Made by a program: the position numbers and the translations under genes
Shown here: one piece after another, positions 16,739-24,958 of the stretch
How the letters are laid out: every line of letters begins with the position of its first letter
Position numbering within the stretch: position 1 is the stretch's first letter
Assembly (NCBI GenBank): GCA_030432875.1
Contig: JAUILP010000012.1
Span: 1 to 64,000 of the forward strand
Direction of reading: 5' to 3'
Source of the DNA: Oligoflexia bacterium
GTDB lineage: Bacteria > Bdellovibrionota_B > Oligoflexia > Oligoflexales > JAGOVF01
DNA length: 64,000 nt
Notes under the pieces: model-generated
Told to the model about the DNA's origin: nothing
What the model saw: only the letters and a program-made list of their open reading frames with translations
Database searches by the model: none

Positions 16739-17667
16739 TAAATCACCTTTGCACCATTATTAATAAGCTTCAATGATCCTTCAAAACCAGCACAATGATA
16801 ATTTGGATAGTAAACCATCACCTCACGGCCTTGATTAAGGGCATGCTCTGCACTATTTAGAGCCCCCGACTTTTCACCGGCTTGCATAACCAAAGTCGCA
16901 TACGAAATACCAGTTATGAGGCGATTTCTGATTGGAAAATCGTAAGGCTTTGCTTTCATGTGCCAAAGCCTCTCTGAAATGAGTGCCCCATTTAATGAGG
17001 CTCTCATGCGTTGAAAAACGTGGATATTGCCAGGCGGATAGAGTGATCCTAAACCTCCCGCCATAATTGCTGCGGTATATTTGTTTGGGTCAGTGCATGA
17101 TAATGCACCGATGTGTGCCGCTATATCACAGCCATAGGCCCCCCCACTGATGATGTTGTAGTTTTCCGTGAGACGCGCACTGAGCTCCCGCGTGACTTCT
17201 AATGTTTCAGGATAAGCTTTGCGAGATCCGATAATCGCGATATTTTTTTTGTGGTTGGGGAATACGGACCCAAGAAAATTTAAAGCCAAAGGGGGATCAG
17301 CTGCATTTTTTAATAAAGGGGGATAGTTTGGGTCTAAAATAGTGATCATTGTGCCGCTATTTTTTCTGAGAAGCTTCCAGTGGCATAAAAATTCCTTTGT
17401 CGTCGCATCAATAGAATCGATAGTTGTGTGTGCCCAATTTCTCATGGCAAGAGATAGACTTGGGTGTTGATAAAATTCTATGATGGATGCGCCAAAAATA
17501 TTTTTAAGCTTGGTTATGCTGATTAGGTCAATTTCATTGGCATTAAGATTTTTTGCCGATAGACTTGAAACGGAGAGTACTTTTATAATTTTCTGAATAG
17601 GCATTTGGCGTCGATGTATTTGCTGGCAGCTATATAAAAATAGTATCAGCGTATTTAGGTAGTTCAT
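16738..17667 (-). CDS. dprA: DNA processing protein DprA (Smf)
   Basis: Binds incoming single-stranded DNA during natural transformation and loads RecA. In the 309-residue product the Rossmann-like core holds the family's motifs: IAIIGSRKAYPE near 145, SGGAYGCDIAAH near 170 (normally GxAxGID), the GGLGSLYPPGN loop, P-I-R-N-R-L-I-T-G-I-S near 248, and AGEKSGALNSAEHALNQGREV near 263. The N-terminal 110 residues are divergent and rich in Ser/Ile; no C-terminal winged helix is present. It is transcribed with the secretion ATPase downstream (1-base overlap). The upstream 350 bases are AT-rich and carry a dispersed repeat. Confidence 0.88.
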   Translation of the reverse strand: MNYLNTLILFLYSCQQIHRRQMPIQKIIKVLSVSSLSAKNLNANEIDLISITKLKNIFGASIIEFYQHPSLSLAMRNWAHTTIDSIDATTKEFLCHWKLLRKNSGTMITILDPNYPPLLKNAADPPLALNFLGSVFPNHKKNIAIIGSRKAYPETLEVTRELSARLTENYNIISGGAYGCDIAAHIGALSCTDPNKYTAAIMAGGLGSLYPPGNIHVFQRMRASLNGALISERLWHMKAKPYDFPIRNRLITGISYATLVMQAGEKSGALNSAEHALNQGREVMVYYPNYHCAGFEGSLKLINNGAKVI

Positions 17668-18021
17668 GGAGTTAATCCAATAACAAAAAATAAGAATAAA
17701 ATGATTTTTTTTCTCATAATAAAATTCATATTCATTGTAGAAATAATTTTAAAGTCAGGCGAATGACTTATGGTCGTCGGCTGGTTTTGATGAGCTTCAC
17801 GGATCTCTGGTGTTCTTTTCAGTGGAAAAAGAAAAATATGCTAAGAGGGCAGAAGCATAATTACCTAAAATATCTAGTTTTTATTAATTAAAAATGGTGT
17901 TAAAGTGACAATCTGTAGAATGTAAAGATAAAAAATATAACTTTTTATTTTCATTTGAAATTAATAATGATAAAGCAGTATTTTTCATGTCACGCATTTT
18001 TTTCCAGTATTCAGGAATTTT
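17668..18021. other. AT-rich divergent intergenic region dprA/HAD gene
   Basis: About 350 bases with many A/T runs, lower in GC than its neighbours. It holds the dispersed 34-nt repeat at 17782-17815. A possible promoter for the HAD gene is TGACA (17905-17909) with TAAAAA about 17 bases on; this is weak. Confidence 0.3.
17782..17815 (+). repeat. Dispersed 34-nt repeat, copy 1
   Basis: It runs TGGTTTTGATG...TCACGG...TCT...GGTGTTC. It matches 47077-47110 at 29 of 34 positions without gaps, and its centre resembles the arms of the inverted repeat around the four-helix-bundle gene (core GCATC..GGGTCTGGG there). It lies in non-coding DNA upstream of both divergent genes. Confidence 0.65.
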
Positions 18022-18942
18022 GTGATGAAGGTTGATGGAAAACCTATAGACTTATTAGTGACAGATATCGATAACACGATGTTTGACTGGGTCGCCTACT
18101 ACGTCACAGCTTTTAGTGGCATGCTGAATAGGGTTGCTCAGATAATTCACAGTGATTATGAAACCTTATCTAATGAAGCAAAGATAATTCTTACCGAACA
18201 TACTATCGAATACCCTTTTGTCGTTCAACAACTACCATCGGTCAATGCATTTTACGGACACGATATAGAGAAGATGCTTGTCGAGTGTGTCACCCCAGCG
18301 AGAGATTATTTTAAGGAACTAGCGAAGGATTTTTTAAAACCTTATCCAACAGTAATTGAAGCTCTTACAGAAATTAGAGCACGCTACCCAGAGCTTGCCA
18401 TAGTGGCGCTTACTGATGCTCCTCGTTACGTAGCAATGTGGAAATTGAATAAACTTGGGTTACTTCATTTCTTTAATGCGGTTTATGGCTTGGGCGATCC
18501 GATTATTCCCACCGATCAAGATATCAACAAGGTTAAGGTAACCCCAGACATCTTGATGAAACATCTACGGCAAAATAATTTTGGCTTTAAGGGCAAGATT
18601 CGGATATTGCCTCACGAATATGAGAAACCGGGGACGCGTGGCCTTAAAACTGTTTTGATGGACTATGCGATAGACGAAAATAAAGATAAGCGTGGAAAAG
18701 TGCTTTGGGTGGGTGATAATTTGCTTAAAGACGTTTTTTTGGGCCACTCCCTAGGAGTCAAAACTGCGTGGGCAGCTTATGGCACAAAATATGATCCTGA
18801 TTTAAAAGAAATTCTCAAATCCTTTGGTCCTCCAGCTAGTGTGCAGCAAAGTGCCATTAATTTAGAGGAAGAAGCCAAGAAAATCAAACCCGACATTGTT
18901 CTTGATAATTTCGGTGATATTATGCAGCACCTCAGCACTTAG
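18022..18942 (+). CDS. HAD-superfamily hydrolase
   Basis: Cytoplasmic phosphatase-like protein, 306 residues from GTG 18022 (or 305 from ATG 18025, which sits better spaced after AGGA). HAD motif I is L-L-V-T-D-I-D-N-T at about 11-19 with D-x-D, followed by M-F-D-W. Motif II is A-L-T-D-A near 131, and motif IV is V-L-W-V-G-D-N-L-L-K-D near 230, followed by A-L-G/S-L-G-V-K-T-A-W-A-A-Y-G. Insertions between motifs I and II indicate a helical cap. The substrate is unknown; no pathway neighbour helps. It is followed 112 bases later by the glutaredoxin gene on the same strand. Confidence 0.8.
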   Translation: MMKVDGKPIDLLVTDIDNTMFDWVAYYVTAFSGMLNRVAQIIHSDYETLSNEAKIILTEHTIEYPFVVQQLPSVNAFYGHDIEKMLVECVTPARDYFKELAKDFLKPYPTVIEALTEIRARYPELAIVALTDAPRYVAMWKLNKLGLLHFFNAVYGLGDPIIPTDQDINKVKVTPDILMKHLRQNNFGFKGKIRILPHEYEKPGTRGLKTVLMDYAIDENKDKRGKVLWVGDNLLKDVFLGHSLGVKTAWAAYGTKYDPDLKEILKSFGPPASVQQSAINLEEEAKKIKPDIVLDNFGDIMQHLST

Positions 18943-19054
18943 GGATGGGCTGTCGTCTCTCCCCCTTAAAAAAATAGGCTTGCAAAGTTTCTACGAACCC
19001 GGCATAAAATAATTGACAGATTCAGTCAACATTAATGGTAATAAGGAGCAACCT

Positions 19055-19378
19055 GTGTCTGAAAGCGACAACAATCTCGTTATAGAAAAAATCAAGGCCG
19101 ATTTATCCTCTCACCCTATTGTTGTATATATGAAAGGTACAAAAGAGGAGCCTATGTGCGGATTTTCGGCACAAGTAGTCCAAATTTTAAAGGGATATGG
19201 GGTTGATTTTAAAACTATTAATATTTTAGAAGACTGGGATTTACGCGAGGGGATTAAAGCCTTTTCGAGCTGGCCCACTATACCTCAGGTATATGTCAAA
19301 GGTAAGTTTATTGGCGGATGTGATATTACCTCCGAACTCCATCGCAAAGGTGAGCTCGAGGCAATTTTAAGAAGCTAA
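19055..19378 (+). CDS. grxD: Monothiol glutaredoxin (Grx4/GrxD family)
   Basis: CGFS-type glutaredoxin that binds and transfers [2Fe-2S] clusters. The motif [11 protein letters not shown] carries the single active-site Cys (about residue 35), followed by the family's W-P-T-I-P-Q-V-Y-V and F-I-G-G-C-D-I. I chose GTG 19055 because AAGGAG at 19043-19048 precedes it by six bases. A longer reading from TTG 19013 would add 14 residues but has no ribosome site. The stop is followed within 90 bases by the PLP-enzyme gene, so they may be cotranscribed. Confidence 0.92.
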   Translation: MSESDNNLVIEKIKADLSSHPIVVYMKGTKEEPMCGFSAQVVQILKGYGVDFKTINILEDWDLREGIKAFSSWPTIPQVYVKGKFIGGCDITSELHRKGELEAILRS

Positions 19379-19468
19379 GTGTTTGGGAATAGAATTGACG
19401 GGAATCGCGGAGATGGTTATTTTAACTATTCTGTTCCCCAATCCTTTTGTTCAATAACGAGGGCTTCC

Positions 19469-20629
19469 ATGACCAGTCAAAAAACAACCACTCATATCGA
19501 TACAACGGTAGTTCATGCGGGAGCACAATGCGATCCGACATCTGGAGCCGTCACCCCACCCATTTATCAAACGTCTACTTTTAGGCAGCAGGCTCCAGGT
19601 ATACATCAGGGTTGGGATTATTCGCGAGCCGGAAACCCAACACGAGATCTTTTTGAACAGGCTCTCGCCGCGTTAGAACAGGCTAAATTTGCAATGGCTT
19701 TTTCATCGGGGCTCGCAGCTGAACAGGCAATAATACAAACACTCAACCCAGGTGATCAAGTTCTCGTATGTGACGATGTCTATGGGGGTACGGGGAGGCT
19801 GTTTCGGCGATTATTTGCTAAGTACAATATTGATTTTAAATTCATTGATATGACAAATTTAGCGCTAGTCACTCAGTCTGTTTCCCCACAAACCAAAATG
19901 TTTTGGATCGAAACCCCAACCAACCCAATGATGAAAATCATTGATATTGCGGAGATTGCTACTATTGCGCAAAAGGCAGGGTCTGTTCTGGTTGTTGACA
20001 ATACTTTCGCCACTCCTATTTTTCAAAATCCTTTGTCTCTAGGGGCATCAATTGTCATTCATAGTACGACAAAGTATATTGGTGGCCATTCAGATTTGGT
20101 TGGCGGCGCCGTCATGGTAAACGATCAAAAGTTGGCGGATGATATTAGATTTATTCAGTTTGCTGCTGGATCTGTACCCTCACCTTTTGAAAGTTTTTTG
20201 CTGCACAGAAGCATAAAAACTTTGGCTGTGCGTATGGCAAAGCACGATAGCAACGCCAGAGAAGTTGCTGATTTTTTGTCTAAACACCCCAAAATTGAAA
20301 AAGTCTTTTACCCTGGTTTGCCTGAGCATCCTGGGCATGCGGTCGCGGTGAAACAAATGCGAGGGTTTTCAGGCATGCTAAGCTGTGTTCTCAAGGGTGA
20401 TTATTTGGAGACGCTCAAGTTTTTAAAGCAGCTTAAAGTATTCACTCTTGCCGAAAGTCTTGGTGGTGTCGAGTCTCTCGTCAACCATCCTGAAAAAATG
20501 ACCCATGCTTCTGTTCCTGAGGCTTTGCGAAAAGAGCTGGGTATTTCCTCGAATTTGGTCAGACTCTCCGTTGGCATCGAAAATCCCAATGATATTATTG
20601 GTGACCTATCCGATGCCTTAGAAGGGTAG
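19469..20629 (+). CDS. Cystathionine gamma-synthase/lyase-type PLP enzyme
   Basis: Cys/Met-metabolism PLP-dependent enzyme, 386 residues from ATG 19469 (GAGG just upstream; the open frame extends farther 5' but without support). Seen: TTVVHAGAQ...GAVTPPIYQTST at the N terminus, Y-S-R-A-G-N-P-T-R near 51, the WIETPTNP motif near 146, and the PLP lysine in S-T-T-K-Y-I-G-G-H-S-D (K202). The family includes MetB, MetC and cystathionine gamma-lyase. The pattern of a lyase/synthase is clear, but the exact reaction cannot be fixed from sequence, so no symbol is given. It converges with the FAH-family gene, leaving 18 bases between stops. Confidence 0.88.
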   Translation: MTSQKTTTHIDTTVVHAGAQCDPTSGAVTPPIYQTSTFRQQAPGIHQGWDYSRAGNPTRDLFEQALAALEQAKFAMAFSSGLAAEQAIIQTLNPGDQVLVCDDVYGGTGRLFRRLFAKYNIDFKFIDMTNLALVTQSVSPQTKMFWIETPTNPMMKIIDIAEIATIAQKAGSVLVVDNTFATPIFQNPLSLGASIVIHSTTKYIGGHSDLVGGAVMVNDQKLADDIRFIQFAAGSVPSPFESFLLHRSIKTLAVRMAKHDSNAREVADFLSKHPKIEKVFYPGLPEHPGHAVAVKQMRGFSGMLSCVLKGDYLETLKFLKQLKVFTLAESLGGVESLVNHPEKMTHASVPEALRKELGISSNLVRLSVGIENPNDIIGDLSDALEG

Positions 20630-20647
20630 CAAGACTTTTAGGGATAT

Positions 20648-21625
20648 TTAACACTTCTTAACTTTTTGATGAATTTTACCAAATATTGATTGCCCAGAAC
20701 TCGCAAACATTTCTATTTCAACCTCATCGCCTGCCTTTAGAAAAGGCGTCTGGGGTTGCCCTTGCTCAATAGTTTCAATGGTTCTTACCTCAGCAAGGCA
20801 TGATGAGCCGCGACTGCGATCTTCATTAGACACCGTCCCACTACCTAAAATAGTGCCTGCGGTGTAGGCGCGAGTTTTAGTAAGATGAGCAATGAGTTCA
20901 AAAAACGAAAAAGCCATTCCCTCACCAGCAAGCGGACTGCCAAAGCGTTTTCCGTTTAGATGGGTGACAAGGGGAAGATGCACTTTGCCACCGTCCCACG
21001 CTGTACCCAGTTCATCTGGCGTCACGGCAATAGGCGAAAAAGCAGTAGCAGGTTTTGACTGAAAAAAGCCGAACCCCTTTGCCAGCTCAGCAGGAATCAA
21101 ATTGCGTAACGACACATCATTGACGAGCATAATTAAACGCACATATTGTGATGCATTTTGTGGGCTCACTCCCATCGGAGTGTCGCCTAAAACAACACTA
21201 ACCTCTGATTCAAAGTCACAGCCCCAGGATTCATCTGCCAATGGAATCGGGTCATAAGGAGATAAAAAGATCCCCGAACCACCTTGGTATACCAGAGGAT
21301 CCGTTAAAAAAGAAGCAGGCATTTCAGCTCCACGTGCCTTTCTTACAAGACGGACGTGATTCAGATATGCTGAACCATCAATCCATTCATACGCGCGTGG
21401 CAATGGGCTATGCAGGTTTTTAAAATCAAGCTTAAAGCCCTTTTGATTATCTGCGTTCAAGGCGGTTGAAAGATTTTCTAGGGCAGGAGATAGCTCGTCC
21501 CAAGAATCCAAAGCAGACTGTAAATTGGCACAAATGTGCTTTGCGCTCACGGCGCGTGTAAGGTCTTTGCTAACGACGATAAGTTCGCCATCGCGGGTGT
21601 TGTTTTTTAAACTAGCCAATTTCAT
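20648..21625 (-). CDS. Fumarylacetoacetate hydrolase family protein
   Basis: Probably cleaves a C-C bond in an acylpyruvate or fumarylacetoacetate-like substrate, with a divalent metal. From ATG 21625 (GGGAGA eight bases upstream) the product is 325 residues: M-K-L-A-S-L-K-N-N-T-R-D-G-E-L. Metal-ligand segments are visible: D-E-S-W-G-C-D-F-E-S-E-V-S-V-V-L-G (acidic E-x-E), L-V-N-D-V-S-L-R-N, and L-G-S-G-T-V-S-N. Its length and N terminus resemble the bacterial FahA-like group from aromatic degradation, but hmgA or maiA is not nearby. It is last in the scpA-scpB-rluB run, 95 bases after rluB. Confidence 0.82.
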   Translation of the reverse strand: MKLASLKNNTRDGELIVVSKDLTRAVSAKHICANLQSALDSWDELSPALENLSTALNADNQKGFKLDFKNLHSPLPRAYEWIDGSAYLNHVRLVRKARGAEMPASFLTDPLVYQGGSGIFLSPYDPIPLADESWGCDFESEVSVVLGDTPMGVSPQNASQYVRLIMLVNDVSLRNLIPAELAKGFGFFQSKPATAFSPIAVTPDELGTAWDGGKVHLPLVTHLNGKRFGSPLAGEGMAFSFFELIAHLTKTRAYTAGTILGSGTVSNEDRSRGSSCLAEVRTIETIEQGQPQTPFLKAGDEVEIEMFASSGQSIFGKIHQKVKKC

Positions 21626-21719
21626 TATTTGTTTCTCCCAAAAAAACATAAAACATGAGCAAACTCAACTATTAATAAGAGAGTCTCGTGCTGCTAAATC
21701 ATCGATCATTCTCTAAAAA

Positions 21720-22499
21720 TTACTTGTCAATTAAGCCAACAGTAAGACGCAATGCTTGAACATCTTTGGGTTGCAGCGCTATAACCTTTCCCGGATTTAA
21801 TTCATCTGGCAAAAAAATATCATGAAAGGCATAACGAGAAAGTTTCACAACTTTTAAGTCAAAATGTTCAAAAATTCTACGCACAAGACGATTTCGTCCT
21901 TCATTAACGGTAATATCATACCAAGTCCCTTTAGTCTTCCCAAGGCTTTGTCCCTGTACGAGCTTGATTTTAATTTTGCCGACTTTACCGTCTTCTAATG
22001 TTAAACCTGCCTTTATCGCATCTAGTTGTTCTTTAGATAAGGCCCCGTTTACGAGAGCCAAATAGGACCTTTTTACATGAAAGGCTCTTTTGGTCAAGCG
22101 ATAGGCGAGTTGACCATCGTTGGTGAGAAGGAGCAAGCCCGTTGTACGGTAATCAAGGCGACCCACCGGATTAATTTCCGCTTTTAGTCTTTTTATAGCA
22201 GGCAAATCATAAATGGTCATCTTATCCATTTCGTTACTGCGACTCACCAAAGTATAGTCGGGCTTATTGAGTAAAAAATAGACTTTTCCTGGAGGCGATT
22301 TGGGTACCGCTTTGTTTTTTACCATGACCTTATCGGTTTGCGGGTCAAGTACGTCACCAATTTTTGCCTGTTTACCATTGATGTAAACTAATCCTTGTCC
22401 TACCCATCGCTCAGCTTCTCTGCGCGAGGCCATACCGAGTTCTGCCAGCCATTTATGAACTCTCACCTTGCTGATTTCTTCTTCATTTTTATTTGTCAT
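21720..22499 (-). CDS. rluB: Pseudouridine synthase of the RsuA/RluB family
   Basis: Isomerises uridine to pseudouridine in rRNA, in most relatives of this size U2605 of 23S rRNA. An S4 RNA-binding domain occupies about 13-60 (VRVHKWLAELGMASRREAERWV). The catalytic domain has P-V-G-R-L-D-Y-R-T-T-G-L-L-L-L-T-N-D-G with the catalytic Asp at about 116, and N-E-G-R-N-R-L-V-R-R-I-F near 200. ATG 22499 is preferred over the TTG one codon earlier. It follows scpB by about 60 bases; scpA-scpB-rluB is a widely conserved order. RluB versus RsuA/RluF is judged mainly from that order. Confidence 0.9.
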   Translation of the reverse strand: MTNKNEEEISKVRVHKWLAELGMASRREAERWVGQGLVYINGKQAKIGDVLDPQTDKVMVKNKAVPKSPPGKVYFLLNKPDYTLVSRSNEMDKMTIYDLPAIKRLKAEINPVGRLDYRTTGLLLLTNDGQLAYRLTKRAFHVKRSYLALVNGALSKEQLDAIKAGLTLEDGKVGKIKIKLVQGQSLGKTKGTWYDITVNEGRNRLVRRIFEHFDLKVVKLSRYAFHDIFLPDELNPGKVIALQPKDVQALRLTVGLIDK

Positions 22500-22561
22500 C
22501 AATTGACTGCCTATTTATGGGGGATATTCGTTTTGTTTTATTGTTTTGGGTGCTAAGAAAG

Positions 22562-23674
22562 TTATTCTCTCGCTTCATCCCAAATTTGATTTTCTGTATT
22601 TTCATCTAACGAGGGTGCGCGTGTTTCCTGCGGCTCACCAGATACAAATTCTTCTACCTGAACATTTTCACCCTGCTGAAATGCGCGAATCTTATTTTCA
22701 GCCGTTTCAATAATTTCCTGATTGACCTGTAACGAATCCAAACTTGGCAAATCCTTGAGGGTTTGAAAACCGTAAACCCTTAAAAATTCATCAGTAGTCC
22801 CAAATAATAAAGGGCGTCCGGGGTCTTGTTTTCTGCCGACACTGGTTACCAAGCCGCGGTCTACAAGGACCTTTAGAGCGCTGGCCACATCAACACCACG
22901 AATAAATTCAATTTCTGCTCGGGTAAGAGGCTGCTTATAAGAAACAATCGCTAATGTCTCCAGAGCCGCCCTAGAAAGGGTGCGAGGGCGTTTAGCAAAC
23001 ATGCGTTCCATTAATGCTGCCGCTTCCGGAGCTGTGCGAAACTGATAACCCTGGTTTTTTATGTACTCCAAGCGAAAACCACCAACATGTAATGTGTAAA
23101 ATTCACTTAAGCTGTCGAGGACACTAGAAATGTCGCGGGTTGACAGGCGCGGGTCTTGTAAAAGCTCTAAAATCTCATGGGGTTTCATGGGTTTTTGGGT
23201 GGCAAATAGAATAGCTTCAATTGCGGATTTTAAGGAGAATGCTTCAGAAAGAAGAGGTCCCTCCTGCCAGGGGCGCTCACTAGATAGAGAGGCTTTATCT
23301 ACCTCTTTTTCCGCAGCATTTTCTAAGGGTAAAGAGCTAGATTCCGCAGCATTATTCGTTTCAAAATCAGCGGGTATGTCATGAGTATCATATTCAGAAG
23401 CAAGTGCATTGAAATTAGATTCTTCGTCTCTATTTTCTTTTTCAACTTCATCATAAGAACTTTCATTCTGTCCCTGATTGCCTGAAGTGAGAGAGGTATT
23501 CATTTCGTCATCGGGGCTTTCAAAACTAGCGGAAGAAACTTCAGATCCTTCCTTAGCGCTTTGCTCTAAATCACTTGGAGAATAAAGAGTCTGGTCCTTA
23601 AGTATATTTGCTGGCTCATCAGTTTTATTATCTGAGCTAACATCGTTGTGAACAGTTTTTTTCGGCACGTTCAT
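22562..23674 (-). CDS. scpB: Segregation and condensation protein B with long acidic N-terminal extension
   Basis: Kleisin-associated subunit of the SMC-ScpAB condensin. The winged-helix core lies at about 145-320: SAIEAILFATQKPMKP, then RPRTLSRAALETLAIVSYKQPLTRAEIEFIRGVD, then DRGLVTSVGRKQDPGRPLLFGTT. Before it lie about 140 residues that are rich in Asp, Glu, Ser and Asn with no fold signature; ordinary ScpB is about 180-220 residues, so at 370 this is nearly double. A short acidic C-terminal tail also exists. It starts 44 bases after scpA's stop. The extension is probably disordered. Confidence 0.9.
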   Translation of the reverse strand: MNVPKKTVHNDVSSDNKTDEPANILKDQTLYSPSDLEQSAKEGSEVSSASFESPDDEMNTSLTSGNQGQNESSYDEVEKENRDEESNFNALASEYDTHDIPADFETNNAAESSSLPLENAAEKEVDKASLSSERPWQEGPLLSEAFSLKSAIEAILFATQKPMKPHEILELLQDPRLSTRDISSVLDSLSEFYTLHVGGFRLEYIKNQGYQFRTAPEAAALMERMFAKRPRTLSRAALETLAIVSYKQPLTRAEIEFIRGVDVASALKVLVDRGLVTSVGRKQDPGRPLLFGTTDEFLRVYGFQTLKDLPSLDSLQVNQEIIETAENKIRAFQQGENVQVEEFVSGEPQETRAPSLDENTENQIWDEARE

Positions 23675-23718
23675 GTCCCTTTTCTTTTGTGATAGCCAAA
23701 ATTAGTGCACGAATTCCA

Positions 23719-24570
23719 TTATGGAGAAATCGCGGGTATGCTCTGTACTTCAGATGCTTCTTCACTTGAGTCTGTTGAATCTGTATGTGCCACAGCTCCA
23801 GCACGAGCAAGAAATGGCAGTTGCTTTGATTGTGATTGTTTGAGGTAAACCCAAAGTGGGCCCATAAGCCGTTCTTGATGGGTCGCCAGTAATCCCGTTT
23901 TGCATAACTCTAAGACCGCGAGCACATGGACAACAAAATCATACCGTGTTTTAAACTTTTCATACATCCCTTGAAAAAGTAAAAACTCAACGGTATCTAT
24001 GTATAGGGTAAAAGCCTCAATGGTATCTTCCAACGTTATTTTATGAAACTTTGCTTCGACTTTTACAAAATTCCTCTCTGCTAAGTCCCTCATCATTTGC
24101 TCAAAAAGTAAAATTAAGCTAGCGGGGACGCCCTTCATGGGCGCTTCCACATGCTCATACTTTGGCGTTAGTCGGTCCCATTCATGCGAATGGAAGGTTT
24201 CAGCATAATTAGCGAGAGACAGTTCAAAATATTTTGCTGCTTTTTGAAAGCGATCATATTCTATTAGGCGCTTTCGCAGCAGTTCTCCAGGATCTTCAGG
24301 ATCAGAGTCATTTTCTGCATCGCTTTCTTTTCGATTCTGGGGTAGAAGCTGATTCGTCTTTATCTCGATGAGAATTGCTGCCATCTCAATAAAAGCGGCA
24401 GCATCATTTAAATCAGAAAACTCTGCGTGGCGTAAAAACTCTAAGTATTGTTTGGTGAGCTTATAAATGTCGATTTTAAAAATATCTATTTCATGGACAC
24501 GAATCAAATAAAGCAAAAGATCCAAAGGACCTTCAAATTCATCGAGTTGAATAGAATATTGCGACGGCAT
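23719..24570 (-). CDS. scpA: Segregation and condensation protein A (kleisin)
   Basis: Bridges the two SMC heads of bacterial condensin. The 283 residues begin with the family's hallmark Y-S-I-Q-L-D-E-F-E-G-P-L-D-L-L-L-Y-L-I, continue with I-D-I-F-K-I-D-I and Y-L-E-F-L, and have the A-A-x-L-I-E-I-K-T-N-Q-L-L-P segment near 66. The C-terminal winged helix (E-F-L-L-F-Q-G-M-Y...V-V-H-V-L-A-V-L-E-L) is present. It is the first gene of the scpA-scpB-rluB-FAH set. The promoter must lie in the 390-base gap shared with the divergent LuxE-LuxC gene. Confidence 0.92.
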   Translation of the reverse strand: MPSQYSIQLDEFEGPLDLLLYLIRVHEIDIFKIDIYKLTKQYLEFLRHAEFSDLNDAAAFIEMAAILIEIKTNQLLPQNRKESDAENDSDPEDPGELLRKRLIEYDRFQKAAKYFELSLANYAETFHSHEWDRLTPKYEHVEAPMKGVPASLILLFEQMMRDLAERNFVKVEAKFHKITLEDTIEAFTLYIDTVEFLLFQGMYEKFKTRYDFVVHVLAVLELCKTGLLATHQERLMGPLWVYLKQSQSKQLPFLARAGAVAHTDSTDSSEEASEVQSIPAISP

Positions 24571-24958
24571 GGTGCTAGCTCACGTGAGCGGCTGATTTTA
24601 TTCAAAATCATCCGCGATTATAAAACGGCTAAGGCTTAAACCTTTTTATACCTAAAAAGTCCCCTGAGAAGCAAGGTAAAAGCCGAGGCGATTCATGGGA
24701 CAAAGGCCCTAAAATATAGCATAACCCCATGAAACCAGCGGGGAAGATTCGCAATGGACGCTTCGAATAATTCATTTTTTAGGGGATGTAAATTTAGGGG
24801 ACATTGATTGGTGATGAAAAAAAATGGGATTCTCGGCACATTTTTTTGTTTATAATTGCGACGCGAATATGTAAGCATCCTGTTCTGGGCTGTGTTCAGC
24901 CTAGGGTTTCTTAACAGTCTCAAGTTTAAATTATGAAAAATTTAGGGAATTTTCGCTA
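24571..24958. promoter_or_regulatory. Divergent control region scpA / LuxE-LuxC fusion
   Basis: A 388-base gap. It has two direct copies of TTTAGGGGA at 24778-24786 and 24793-24801 (15-base period). About 50 bases further is a TATAAT at 24851-24856, facing the fusion gene and lying about 100 bases before its ATG. No good -35 is visible for that -10, which would fit an activated promoter, with the direct repeat as a candidate activator site. The remainder shows nothing. Confidence 0.35.

Noticed and set aside
24693-24923. 76-codon minus-strand ORF in the scpA/LuxE-LuxC gap
   Set aside because: No ribosome site, Arg/Asn-rich sequence with no pattern; it overlaps the likely promoter region.
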